Assembly (NCBI RefSeq): GCF_034113885.1
Contig: NZ_JAXEWM010000168.1
Location: forward strand, 1 to 21,822
Source of the DNA: Intestinibacter sp034113885
GTDB lineage: Bacteria > Bacillota > Clostridia > Peptostreptococcales > Peptostreptococcaceae
DNA length: 21,822 nt
Reading direction: 5' to 3'
Below are positions 1 to 7,217 of this stretch, piece by piece (position 1 is the first letter of the stretch; every line of letters begins with the position of its first letter). A program made the position numbers and the translations under genes. Under the pieces are notes generated by a model that made no database searches, had not been told where the DNA came from, and worked only from the letters and a program-made list of their open reading frames with translations.

Positions 1-42
1 TTATATATTATAGCTTTATTTATGCAAACGCTTTTATAACTA

Positions 43-60
43 TATCGATTAGCATCGATA
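43..60. repeat. Palindrome ATCGAT-type upstream of alkD
   Basis: TATCGAT and ATCGATA flank a TAGC tetraloop, giving a perfect 7-bp inverted repeat. The AGCATCGA at 51-58 is also complementary to TCGATGCT at 107-114, so two mutually exclusive pairings are possible upstream of the alkD gene. No T-tract follows on the plus strand, so a terminator is unlikely. It could be an operator or a 5' leader structure. The stretch 1-159 has no gene that I can recognise. Confidence 0.3.
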
Positions 61-159
61 TTAATAAAGGTTTTACATAAATATAATATTTTCATTTATA
101 AAAATCTCGATGCTTGTGCTACTATTTTTATAGATAGAAAATAAACTCGAGGTGATAAA

Positions 160-840
160 ATGGATTTAAGAAATAGATTATTTGAACTATCAGATGAAAA
201 GTATAAAAAATTTCACAGTGGCCTGTGTCCAAATACAGACAATATAATAGGAGTTCGCCTTCCACAACTTAGGCAAATCGCCAAAGAAATAGCCAAAGGT
301 GATTGGAGAGGTTATTTAGAAAATTGCCTAGAGGATTATTATGAAGAAAACCTAATAAATGGACTAGTAATTGCATATGCTAAATGTGATGTAGAAGAAA
401 AGCTTCAATATATAAAAGTATTTGTACCTAAAATAAATAATTGGGCTATCTGTGACAGCTTTTGTAGCAGCTTAAAATTCACAACTAAAAACAGAGAAAT
501 TGTATGGGAGTTTTTACAACCGTATTTAAATTCAGATAAAGAATTTAAAATAAGATTTGCCGTTGTAATGATGCTAAATTACTACATTACTGAAGAATAC
601 ATAGATATTGTTTTAAAATCTCTAGATAAAATATCTCACGATGGATACTACGTTAAAATGGCAGTAGCATGGGCTGTTTCAATTTGCTTCATCCATTTTG
701 AGGATAAAACTATGGATTTCCTAAAAAACAACAATCTAGACGATTTTACATATAATAAATCTCTACAGAAAATTTGCGAATCTCTTCGTGTCAACAAAGA
801 CACAAAGATTTTAATAAAATCTATGAAAAGAAAAAAATAA
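160..840 (+). CDS. AlkD-like DNA alkylation repair glycosylase
   Basis: The 226-aa protein matches the HEAT-repeat DNA alkylation repair family (PF08713), which excises N3- and N7-alkylated purines without flipping the base into a pocket. The residues that define Bacillus cereus AlkD activity (W109, D113, R148, W187) appear to be conserved here as W95, D99, R132 and W171, with nearly the same spacing (4, 33 and 39 residues against 4, 35 and 39). The start has a good site, GAGGTG five bases before ATG. The next gene follows after 34 nt in the same direction, so co-transcription is likely. The length is typical of the family. The family assignment is firm; the exact substrate is inference. Confidence 0.88.
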   Translation: MDLRNRLFELSDEKYKKFHSGLCPNTDNIIGVRLPQLRQIAKEIAKGDWRGYLENCLEDYYEENLINGLVIAYAKCDVEEKLQYIKVFVPKINNWAICDSFCSSLKFTTKNREIVWEFLQPYLNSDKEFKIRFAVVMMLNYYITEEYIDIVLKSLDKISHDGYYVKMAVAWAVSICFIHFEDKTMDFLKNNNLDDFTYNKSLQKICESLRVNKDTKILIKSMKRKK

Positions 841-874
841 AAATTTTTATTTTCAACTAAGGGGGTAAATTTTT

Positions 875-2281
875 ATGGAAAAATACGACGTTATCATAAT
901 AGGAGCAGGACCTTCTGGTATATTCTGTGCATATGAATTAATAGAAAACGACAAAAATCTAAAAATCCTTATGATAGAAAAAGGAAGATCCATCGAAAAA
1001 AGAAACTGTCCTAAACGTAAAACTAAAAAATGTGTAGGATGTAAGCCTTGTTCAATAACTACTGGTTTTGCTGGAGCTGGAGCATTCTCAGATGGAAAGC
1101 TATCACTATCTCCAGATGTCGGAGGAAATCTACCAGAAATACTAGGCTACGATAAAACTATGGAATTACTAAAAGAATCCGACAATATCTACTTAAAATT
1201 TGGAGCAGATAAAAAAATATACGGCATAGATAAAGTAGATGAAATTGCCGAAATCAGAAAAAAAGCTATAACTGCCAACTTAAAATTAATCGAATGTCCA
1301 ATTAGACATCTAGGTACAGAAGAAGGGTATAAAATATATTCTAAGCTTCAAGAACATTTACTATCTTCTGGCATCGAAATGATATTTAACACTATGGTCG
1401 AGGATATAATTGTAGAAGACAACACTGCAAAGGGTGTAATCCTAGAAGACGGTAGACAATTTTTCGCTGACGAAATAGTAAGCGGTATAGGACGTGAAGG
1501 CTCTGAATGGTTCTCACATATATGTCAAAAACACAACATCGAAACTCAAGTCGGCACTGTAGATATAGGAGTTCGTGTAGAAGTAAGAGACGAGGTTATG
1601 GAATTTTTAAATAAAAATTTATACGAAGCCAAGCTAGTTTACTACACTCCTACATTTGACGATAAGGTAAGAACCTTCTGTACAAATCCATCTGGAGAAG
1701 TGGCTACAGAATACTACGAAGACGGACTAGCAGTCGTAAATGGTCACGCTTACAAATCACAAGAATACAAGACAAACAACACTAACTTTGCACTATTAGT
1801 ATCTAAAAATTTCACTAAGCCGTTTAAAACTCCAATAGAATACGGTAAACAAATAGCTCAGCTTAGCAACATGCTATGTGATGGAAAAATATTAGTCCAA
1901 AGATTTGGTGATTTCCAAAGAGGAAGAAGAACTACAGAAGAAAGACTTTGTAGAAATAATTTAATTCCTACTCTTAAGGACGCTGTACCTGGTGATTTAT
2001 CTCTAGTATTGCCTCACAGAATAATGGTCGATATAGAAGAGATGCTCCTTGCACTTGATAAAATTACACCTGGTATAGCCAGTGACGAAACTCTACTTTA
2101 CGGCGTTGAAGTTAAATTTTACTCTAATAAGGTAATCGTAAATAAGGATTTTGAAACTAGCATCAAAAACTTGCGTGCTATGGGAGATGGAGCATCTGTT
2201 ACAAGAGGCTTGCAACAGGCTTCTGCTAATGGACTTAGTGTGGCTAAAAGTATATTAGCTAAGAGAGCTTCAAATAAATAA
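875..2281 (+). CDS. FAD-dependent dehydrogenase (COG2509 type)
   Basis: A 468-aa flavoprotein. The N-terminus has a dinucleotide-binding Rossmann motif, IIGAGPSGIFCAYEL at residues 8-22, followed by an acidic end to strand 2 (MIEKGR). A cysteine motif, CVGCKPC, comes just before GAGAFSDGKLSL, a block typical of this uncharacterised dehydrogenase family. The C-terminal MGDGASVTRGLQQASANG closes the FAD site. The family is widespread in Clostridia and Bacteroidetes and its substrate is unknown. The clustered cysteines could be redox-active or hold a metal (inference). The ribosome site GGGGG lies about 8 nt before the ATG. It is probably cotranscribed with the alkD-like gene and ends at a strong terminator. 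Confidence 0.88.
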   Translation: MEKYDVIIIGAGPSGIFCAYELIENDKNLKILMIEKGRSIEKRNCPKRKTKKCVGCKPCSITTGFAGAGAFSDGKLSLSPDVGGNLPEILGYDKTMELLKESDNIYLKFGADKKIYGIDKVDEIAEIRKKAITANLKLIECPIRHLGTEEGYKIYSKLQEHLLSSGIEMIFNTMVEDIIVEDNTAKGVILEDGRQFFADEIVSGIGREGSEWFSHICQKHNIETQVGTVDIGVRVEVRDEVMEFLNKNLYEAKLVYYTPTFDDKVRTFCTNPSGEVATEYYEDGLAVVNGHAYKSQEYKTNNTNFALLVSKNFTKPFKTPIEYGKQIAQLSNMLCDGKILVQRFGDFQRGRRTTEERLCRNNLIPTLKDAVPGDLSLVLPHRIMVDIEEMLLALDKITPGIASDETLLYGVEVKFYSNKVIVNKDFETSIKNLRAMGDGASVTRGLQQASANGLSVAKSILAKRASNK

Positions 2282-2291
2282 TTCACAACAT

Positions 2292-2334
2292 AAAAAAGAT
2301 GCATGCTCGATAGTTATCCCACATGCATCTTTTT
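2292..2334. terminator. Bidirectional intrinsic terminator
   Basis: The arms AAAAAGATGCATG (ending at 2305) and CATGCATCTTTTT (2322-2334) pair perfectly around a 16-nt loop. Flanking A and T runs allow termination in both directions. It separates the convergent FAD-dehydrogenase and YibE/F genes. Confidence 0.85.
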
Positions 2335-2371
2335 AATTTATAAGTCTTTTAGATGATTTCATATTTATTTT

Positions 2372-3526
2372 CTACGCTATTTTTTTCTTATTACCTATTT
2401 GTATATTAACAGTAAGTAAGAATGAAGAAATCAAAGCTACAATTGGAACTGTCAATATTATCGCACTTGTTCCAGATAATCCCTGCATAACTTCTATTCC
2501 TATTTGATACATATTTATGATTTGACCATAGGATAAGTCATAAGCGTAAAACCATATAAGAGTATTAATAGAACCCCCTGTAAACGCCAATATCAACGTG
2601 TTTGACATGGTTCCCATCATATCTCTACCTACATTTATTCCAGATTTAAATAATTCGTATCTAGATAAATTAGGATTTTTATCGTGAATTTCATTTATAG
2701 TAGAAGCTACTGACATACTTACGTCCATCACAGCTCCCAATGAGGATATCAATATCCCTGCAAATAACAAGTCTCCTATTTGAAGATCTGAATTATTTGC
2801 TATAAAAACTAGCTCCTCTATTTCAGAAACATTATATCCATCTATATGCGCAAAATATCCAAATATCTGTGCAAATAATCCTGCAATTACAACACCTATG
2901 ACGGTTCCTAAAATAGACGAAATAGTTTTTTTACTAATTCCTCCTATTAAATACATAGTCACTATTGTAGTGAGTACGACAACTAATACTGCTGATAAGA
3001 AAGGTGAATATCCTTTATAAAGCATCGGTAAAAATAAGAATATTATACATATAAAAGTAAATATTAAACTTATACCTGAAAATAGACCTTTTTTGCCTCC
3101 AACCGCAACTAATAACGCTAAGAAAAGAACTACAAATCCTATAATCATAGGCTCTCTATTGTAATTAAATACTGAAGCTACTTTTGTATCTCCTGACACA
3201 CTTAAATTTACGACTACTGTCATTCCTTCTTTACAATCAGCTCCATATAAATATCCAGATGCACTAGTCGCTTCTATCTCTTCTCCTTTGTACTCACCTT
3301 GTAAAAGCTTGACCTTTACGATTTGATATCCTGTTCTACTTCCATCATCTTGGATGTTGTCTTGCATTACATCTACCACTTGTGCTTTTACATAGCTTGT
3401 TCCTTCTTTATTAATTAGTTGAGCTTTATCTACTTGATTAAAAAAATATAAAAATACTCCAAAGCATACTAAGACAGCTATAATTATCAATCTACGTAAT
3501 ATGCCTTTTTCAACCTTCTTACCCAT
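2372..3526 (-). CDS. YibE/F family membrane protein
   Basis: A 384-aa integral membrane protein of the YibE/F family (PF07907), whose function is unknown. An N-terminal membrane anchor (about residues 11-30) precedes an extracytoplasmic region of about 95 residues (31-125). About seven further hydrophobic segments follow, near 126-144, 149-169, 173-196, 203-226, 252-275, 305-325 and 352-374. The conserved core includes LGAVMDVSMSVASTINEI and RDMMGTMSNTLILAF. I place the start at 3526 because GGAGG sits 5 nt upstream; an in-frame upstream start at 3562 would put that site inside the gene. Some Firmicutes carry two adjacent yibE/F genes, but only one is present here. A hairpin (3549-3590) separates it from the upstream phosphatase gene. 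Confidence 0.85.
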   Translation of the reverse strand: MGKKVEKGILRRLIIIAVLVCFGVFLYFFNQVDKAQLINKEGTSYVKAQVVDVMQDNIQDDGSRTGYQIVKVKLLQGEYKGEEIEATSASGYLYGADCKEGMTVVVNLSVSGDTKVASVFNYNREPMIIGFVVLFLALLVAVGGKKGLFSGISLIFTFICIIFLFLPMLYKGYSPFLSAVLVVVLTTIVTMYLIGGISKKTISSILGTVIGVVIAGLFAQIFGYFAHIDGYNVSEIEELVFIANNSDLQIGDLLFAGILISSLGAVMDVSMSVASTINEIHDKNPNLSRYELFKSGINVGRDMMGTMSNTLILAFTGGSINTLIWFYAYDLSYGQIINMYQIGIEVMQGLSGTSAIILTVPIVALISSFLLTVNIQIGNKKKIA

Positions 3527-3548
3527 TTTTTCCTCCATTTTAATAAAT

Positions 3549-3590
3549 ATAATGCTCAACATTTATTATCAATCAAATGCTGAGCATTAT
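3549..3590 (-). terminator. Hairpin between phosphatase and yibE/F genes
   Basis: ATAATGCTCA (3549-3558) pairs with TGAGCATTAT (3581-3590). Inside it CATTT pairs with AAATG across one mismatch, leaving a 10-nt loop. On the minus strand it lies after the phosphatase stop and is followed by ATATTTATT, a weak U-tract. It ends 13 nt before the yibE/F ribosome site, so it may be a leaky terminator or a leader hairpin. Confidence 0.5.
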
Positions 3591-3627
3591 TTTGAAAATT
3601 TTATAGATTAATTTTTGTTGTTAGATT

Positions 3628-5193
3628 TTATTTATGATTTGTTTTTTTGCTGTTATTTTGAACATTGTTTTTATGTCCATTATTCTTTTTATTAGTTTTC
3701 TTGATTGTAAAACTTGAATCTATTTTTTTGTTGTTATCTGTTCTGTAAGTATTTATAGTAAATGTAGTATCTGTTACATCTATTATAGAATATGTTGGAA
3801 CATCTTCTTGCCATCTAGAAGCTATATATGCTTGTTTCTTTTCAACTAAGTCATAGTATTTACTACCTGATGCAGAGTTTGCAGTCATGTATAATATACC
3901 TTCTGGATTTGTAACTGACTTAGTATTTGTAGTTTCTACAGCATCGGCATCTTCTATAGATTCTAAGTAATTTTCGTATGTTTGATCAGATTCTTTTTCA
4001 CCTTCAAAATATTCTTCAAATTCACCATCAGTTATCATTGATGATTCATCTAATGATCCACCTTTTAATATATAAGATCTTGAATAAGTATGATCATGTC
4101 CTGTTAATACAACATCTATATCATTATCTTCAAATATTGGTATTAAATTGTATCTTAAATTTGCTATTTCAGGTTCATTAGAGTGTTCACCAGAACCATA
4201 TATATCTTGGTGTAGTGTAACTACCTTCCATTTAGCATCTTTGTTTTCTTTAACTGCATTTTCTACAAATTTTTGATGCTCAGCAATATTTGTATTATTA
4301 GTATTCAACATGATAAATAGAGTATTACCATATGTATAGTAAGAATCTCCACCTGCCATAGTTGAACCTAATTCACTTGCATTAGCTGGATTAAAGTGGT
4401 ATGAGTAATTTCCACTTACTGCATCGTGGTTTCCTATTGTTGTAGCTACAGGAACTGATTTCAATGCAGTTGGACTTAGATATCCAGCGTATTCGATTTC
4501 ATTTTTGTTGTAAGACATACTTGGATTTTTCTTATCTCTAGTTTGTATTTGGTCACCTGCAGAAACTATGAAGCTTATGTCAGAATCTTTTTTTAGCATA
4601 GTGTTGATTGTGTTGTTCCAGTTGAAGCTATCATTTCTAACAGCATTATCTTGACCTTGTTTTTCTGTTGATCCAGTTGCTATATTTGATTCAGAAGATC
4701 CGATTTGAGGGTCACCTACAAATCCAAAGCTATAAGATTTTGTCTTTTGAGTTTCGTATAATGTTGGTTCAGTCCATTCTCCGTCTATAGTGTAGCTATA
4801 GTAGTATTTAGTATTTGATTTTAAGTTTTTAGCTGTTGCTTTGTTAGATTTAAATCCTTCAGTAGCATCAGTTGTTGTAACTTTTAATACTTTAGCATGT
4901 TTCATTTTTTTATCAGTACTTATTTTTAATTTTGCTTGTGAATCTGTATCCTTTGAGTACCAAGCAAAGTTTAATTCAGTTTCATCTTGACCAGGTGCTA
5001 ATGACATTTGTGTTGGCAAACTTTTTATAGTTTCCCATTGTTTACACCAAGCTGACCATGCTTTAGTTTGTCCTGGTCTTGTTTGAGTAGCTTCAGTCCA
5101 ACCATCGTTATCTGCTGCAAATACATTTATAGCTGAACTAGATATCATAGCTGCAAGCATCAATGATGCAAAATACTTTCTTCCTTTTTTCAT
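3628..5193 (-). CDS. Secreted metallophosphoesterase (purple-acid-phosphatase-like)
   Basis: A 521-aa exported protein. Residues 1-27 are a signal peptide with a cationic start, a hydrophobic core and a likely cut after VFA. Residues ~55-150 resemble the fibronectin-like N-terminal domain of purple acid phosphatases, ending near YYYSYTIDG. The calcineurin-type catalytic domain follows with all metal motifs: GDPQ (D161, Q163), GDQ (D214), GNHD (N255, H256), H328, and GHDH (H366, H368). Unusual features are an acidic stretch at about 380-425 between GHDH and the last core strands, and a Lys/Asn-rich tail (about 498-521) that could bind cell-wall polymers. The ribosome site GGGGAG is about 11 nt from the ATG. 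Upstream there is a promoter and a PHO-box-like array. The substrate is unknown; phosphate scavenging is inferred. Confidence 0.88.
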   Translation of the reverse strand: MKKGRKYFASLMLAAMISSSAINVFAADNDGWTEATQTRPGQTKAWSAWCKQWETIKSLPTQMSLAPGQDETELNFAWYSKDTDSQAKLKISTDKKMKHAKVLKVTTTDATEGFKSNKATAKNLKSNTKYYYSYTIDGEWTEPTLYETQKTKSYSFGFVGDPQIGSSESNIATGSTEKQGQDNAVRNDSFNWNNTINTMLKKDSDISFIVSAGDQIQTRDKKNPSMSYNKNEIEYAGYLSPTALKSVPVATTIGNHDAVSGNYSYHFNPANASELGSTMAGGDSYYTYGNTLFIMLNTNNTNIAEHQKFVENAVKENKDAKWKVVTLHQDIYGSGEHSNEPEIANLRYNLIPIFEDNDIDVVLTGHDHTYSRSYILKGGSLDESSMITDGEFEEYFEGEKESDQTYENYLESIEDADAVETTNTKSVTNPEGILYMTANSASGSKYYDLVEKKQAYIASRWQEDVPTYSIIDVTDTTFTINTYRTDNNKKIDSSFTIKKTNKKNNGHKNNVQNNSKKTNHK

Positions 5194-5258
5194 TTGTTAT
5201 TCATCTCCCCGTATGGTGTTGCAACGTTTTATTTTCAATACTTTGTCATGACAATTTA

Positions 5259-5287
5259 AGTATACGATTAAAAATTTTGTCCTTCAA
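5259..5287 (-). promoter_or_regulatory. Promoter of phosphatase gene
   Basis: On the minus strand TTGAAG (5282-5287) and TATACT (5259-5264) are separated by 17 nt, a good sigma-A match. A second possible pair lies downstream, TTGTCA (5249-5254) and TAAAAC (5226-5231), also 17 nt apart. The predicted start near 5252 leaves a leader of about 58 nt. Confidence 0.5.
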
Positions 5288-5292
5288 TAACA

Positions 5293-5340
5293 TTAACCGA
5301 TTCTTAAATTAGACTTAATCTAGTTAACAAATTATTAACG
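5293..5340 (+). promoter_or_regulatory. PHO-box-like direct repeat array
   Basis: Five TTAA-hexamers lie in the same orientation: TTAACC (5293), TTAAAT (5304), TTAATC (5315), TTAACA (5324) and TTAACG (5335). Start-to-start spacings are 11, 11, 9 and 11 bp. The Bacillus PhoP consensus is TT(A/C/T)A(C/T)A repeated with about 5-bp spacers on either strand. The array begins 5 bp upstream of the -35 of the secreted phosphatase gene, where an activator would bind. High AT content reduces the significance of each single match. Confidence 0.45.
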
Positions 5341-5361
5341 CTTCAAGCAACTAATTTTATT

Positions 5362-5386
5362 TTTTATTATTTACCAAATAATAAAA
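5362..5386. repeat. AT-only inverted repeat
   Basis: TTTTATTATTT and AAATAATAAAA form a perfect 11-bp stem around ACC, between the nfo terminator and the phosphatase regulatory region. It is pure A/T, so it is thermally weak and could arise by chance in this composition. Confidence 0.3.
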
Positions 5387-5402
5387 TTTATTCCCTTAAA
5401 TA

Positions 5403-5438
5403 AAAAAACGAAAGCATTATTATAAATACCTTCGTTTT
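5403..5438 (-). terminator. Terminator of ogt-nfo operon
   Basis: AAAACGAA and TTCGTTTT (5431-5438) form the stem base, with imperfect inner pairing. On the minus strand the stem is followed by a run of seven T. It lies just after the nfo stop codon. Confidence 0.7.
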
Positions 5439-5445
5439 AAATATT

Positions 5446-6291
5446 TTATCCATTATATAAACTTCTAAGCAATTTTATTTCCCTAGCATATCCATCTAAT
5501 TCATTTGGTGTTTCTAGTAGAAATGGTAAATTTTTAAGCTTTTCATGGTTTATAACCCTAGTAATAGCATCAAGTCCTATTTGACCCTCTCCTATTTTGG
5601 CGTGTCTATCCTTATGACTTCCACATGAATTTAAACTATCATTTAGGTGTATAGCCTTTAATCTATCCAATCCTATGACTTTATCAAATTCCTCTAAAAC
5701 TCCATCTAAATCATTTACTATATCGTATCCCGCATCAAATACATGACATGTGTCTAAGCACACACCTAATTTTTCATCTAGTTCTACACCGTCTATTATC
5801 TGTCTTAGCTCCTCAAAGCTTCTTCCTACCTCTGTACCCTTACCTGCCATTGTTTCAAGCAAAACAGTTGTAGTTTGTTCCTTTGTGATAGCTTTATTTA
5901 ACATATCTGTGATATATTTGATACCGACATCTGCTCCTTGTTTGACATGGCTTCCTGGATGGAAATTGTATAAATTATTTGGTGTTAATTCCAATCTTTT
6001 TAAATCATCGATAAATGTATTTACCGCAAATTCTCTTTTATCTTCATCTGCTGCACACGCATTTAGAGTATATGGTGCATGAGCTAATAATGTTGTAAAT
6101 TTATTTTCTCTAGCTAATTCTAAAAACTTATCAATATCCTTTTGATCCAATTTTTTAGCCTTTCCACCTCTTGGATTTCTAGTAAAAAATTGAAATGTAT
6201 TTGCATCTATTTCTAATGCCTGTTTTCCCATATTTTCAAATCCTTTTGATACTGATAAATGACATCCTATATTTAACATAAATTCTTTCAT
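5446..6291 (-). CDS. nfo: Endonuclease IV (AP endonuclease)
   Basis: A 281-aa TIM-barrel enzyme that cuts DNA 5' of abasic sites in base excision repair. All nine metal-ligand positions of E. coli Nfo can be matched: H71, H111, E146, D180, H183, H215, D228, H230 and E260. The three family signatures are visible as LLETMAGKG, CLDTCHVFDAGYD and HLNDSLNSCGSHKDRHAKIGEG. The length is normal (E. coli 285). The start uses the GAGGAGG just before ATG; a second ATG four codons in is also possible. It lies 17 nt after ogt, so the two are probably one operon, and a terminator follows. Confidence 0.97.
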   Translation of the reverse strand: MKEFMLNIGCHLSVSKGFENMGKQALEIDANTFQFFTRNPRGGKAKKLDQKDIDKFLELARENKFTTLLAHAPYTLNACAADEDKREFAVNTFIDDLKRLELTPNNLYNFHPGSHVKQGADVGIKYITDMLNKAITKEQTTTVLLETMAGKGTEVGRSFEELRQIIDGVELDEKLGVCLDTCHVFDAGYDIVNDLDGVLEEFDKVIGLDRLKAIHLNDSLNSCGSHKDRHAKIGEGQIGLDAITRVINHEKLKNLPFLLETPNELDGYAREIKLLRSLYNG

Positions 6292-6308
6292 TTCCTCCTC
6301 AACTACAA

Positions 6309-6812
6309 TTATTTGTTTACTTTATTTTTATCTACTAAAATGCCCTCTAAGCTCAAAAGCTTTTCTTTTAAATCCAGTCCTCCTGCATATCCAACTAATT
6401 TTTTATTAGATCCTACAACTCTATGACATGGAATTACTATAGGTATTGGATTTTTATTATTCGCCATGCCAACTGCTCTCGATGCCTTTTCATTTCCAAC
6501 TGAAACTGCTATATCCTTATACGATCTAGTCTCTCCATAAGGTATTTTAGTCAATGCATTCCATACTTTCCTCTGAAATTCAGTTCCCTTTGGATTTAAA
6601 GGTAGGTCAAATTGCTTCCTCTGTCCTTCCATGTATTCTTTTAATTGAATATACGTTTTTTTTATTAAATCACTTTCCTGTATCACTAATTTATTTGATT
6701 TAATTTCTACATCTACATTAGCTTCCCTAAAATATATATGAGTTATACCTTCTCCATCTTCTCTAATTCCTAATCTTCCTATTTTAGTATCATAATAAAA
6801 TAATCTATCCAT
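6309..6812 (-). CDS. ogt: Methylated-DNA--protein-cysteine S-methyltransferase
   Basis: A 167-aa suicide repair protein that moves alkyl groups from O6-alkylguanine to its own cysteine. The active site PCHRVV is present with C129. The DNA-recognition helix SRAVGMANNKNP (R112 is the likely Arg finger) and the downstream LVGYAGGLDLKEKLLSLE follow the usual order. The N-terminal ribonuclease-like domain is short, as in other Firmicute Ogt proteins. It is the first gene of an ogt-nfo operon. The TTGATA/TACAAT promoter and a GGAGAG ribosome site lie upstream. Confidence 0.95.
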   Translation of the reverse strand: MDRLFYYDTKIGRLGIREDGEGITHIYFREANVDVEIKSNKLVIQESDLIKKTYIQLKEYMEGQRKQFDLPLNPKGTEFQRKVWNALTKIPYGETRSYKDIAVSVGNEKASRAVGMANNKNPIPIVIPCHRVVGSNKKLVGYAGGLDLKEKLLSLEGILVDKNKVNK

Positions 6813-6850
6813 TTCTATCTCTCCAATTTATTCTACCCATTTATAATTAA

Positions 6851-6880
6851 ATTGTAACAAAATAATTGTTTCTATATCAA
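6851..6880 (-). promoter_or_regulatory. Promoter of ogt-nfo
   Basis: On the minus strand TTGATA (6875-6880) and TACAAT (6851-6856) are 18 nt apart. This would start transcription about 30 nt before the ogt ATG. No Ada-type or other operator is recognisable. Confidence 0.45.
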
Positions 6881-7020
6881 TTCTTGACAAATTAATTCCT
6901 ATAAAAAATAAATTATGTCATAAAATTTTATTAATTCATAATATTTTTACAATTATATAGAACTTAATTCTGAAATTATATATAATAATAAATATACAAA
7001 TACTTTATTCTTCTATAAAA

Positions 7021-7185
7021 ATTGTAGAATCGTCATAAATTCTATATTTAAGTTTTTATGAAGTTTAAAATCGTTTTCCTAAATAAACTTTAGTCAATTA
7101 AAGCCGACGACGATGGTGGTTAAATAGATAATTACCATCGTCGCTGCATGTGTATAAAAAAAGCAACTTTCAAGTTGCTTTTTTT
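7021..7185 (+). ncRNA. Candidate structured RNA in the ogt/EFR1 gap
   Basis: The 405-nt gap 6813-7217 has no convincing gene. Read on the plus strand it holds successive hairpins ending in an intrinsic terminator. TAGAAT/ATTCTA pair at 7025-7030/7039-7044. CTTTAG/TTAAAG pair at 7088-7103 with one G-U. A 10-bp CGACGATGGT/ACCATCGTCG stem lies at 7108-7143. The terminator is at 7156-7185. The 10-bp stem is much richer in GC than its surroundings. ATCGTC occurs at 7029-7034 and again in the right arm, so the left arm has two possible partners. TATAAT at 6981-6986 could be its -10, but the -35 is poor. The 5' end is a guess. Confidence 0.3.
7156..7185. terminator. Bidirectional terminator downstream of EFR1 gene
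   Basis: AAAAAAAGCAACT pairs perfectly with AGTTGCTTTTTTT around a 4-nt loop (7169-7172). A/T runs on both sides allow use in either direction. On the minus strand it lies 32 nt after the EFR1 stop. Confidence 0.88.
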
Positions 7186-7217
7186 ATATAGAAATTCCGT
7201 GCTTTATTAATTTTTAT

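Noticed and set aside
3978..4181. Open frame on the plus strand inside the phosphatase gene
   Set aside because: Low-complexity Leu/His/Ile-rich translation antisense to the conserved GHDH region.
5293..5340. CRISPR-like repeat array
   Set aside because: The repeat units are 6 bp with about 5-bp spacers, far below CRISPR dimensions, and no cas gene is present.
5750..6082. Open frame on the plus strand inside nfo
   Set aside because: It is antisense to a clearly conserved gene, has no ribosome site and resembles no protein.
160..6812. A new defence system or mobile island
   Set aside because: No nuclease/ATPase module, integrase, transposase, att-like repeats or composition shift; the genes are normal chromosomal families.
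6884..6912. TTGACA on the plus strand as a promoter for the candidate RNA
   Set aside because: The nearest TATAAA is only 10 nt away and no good -10 lies at 16-18 nt.
7088..7185. 6S RNA, tmRNA, SRP RNA or RNase P RNA
   Set aside because: None of the family-defining conserved segments can be seen, and there is no long closing stem joining the two ends.
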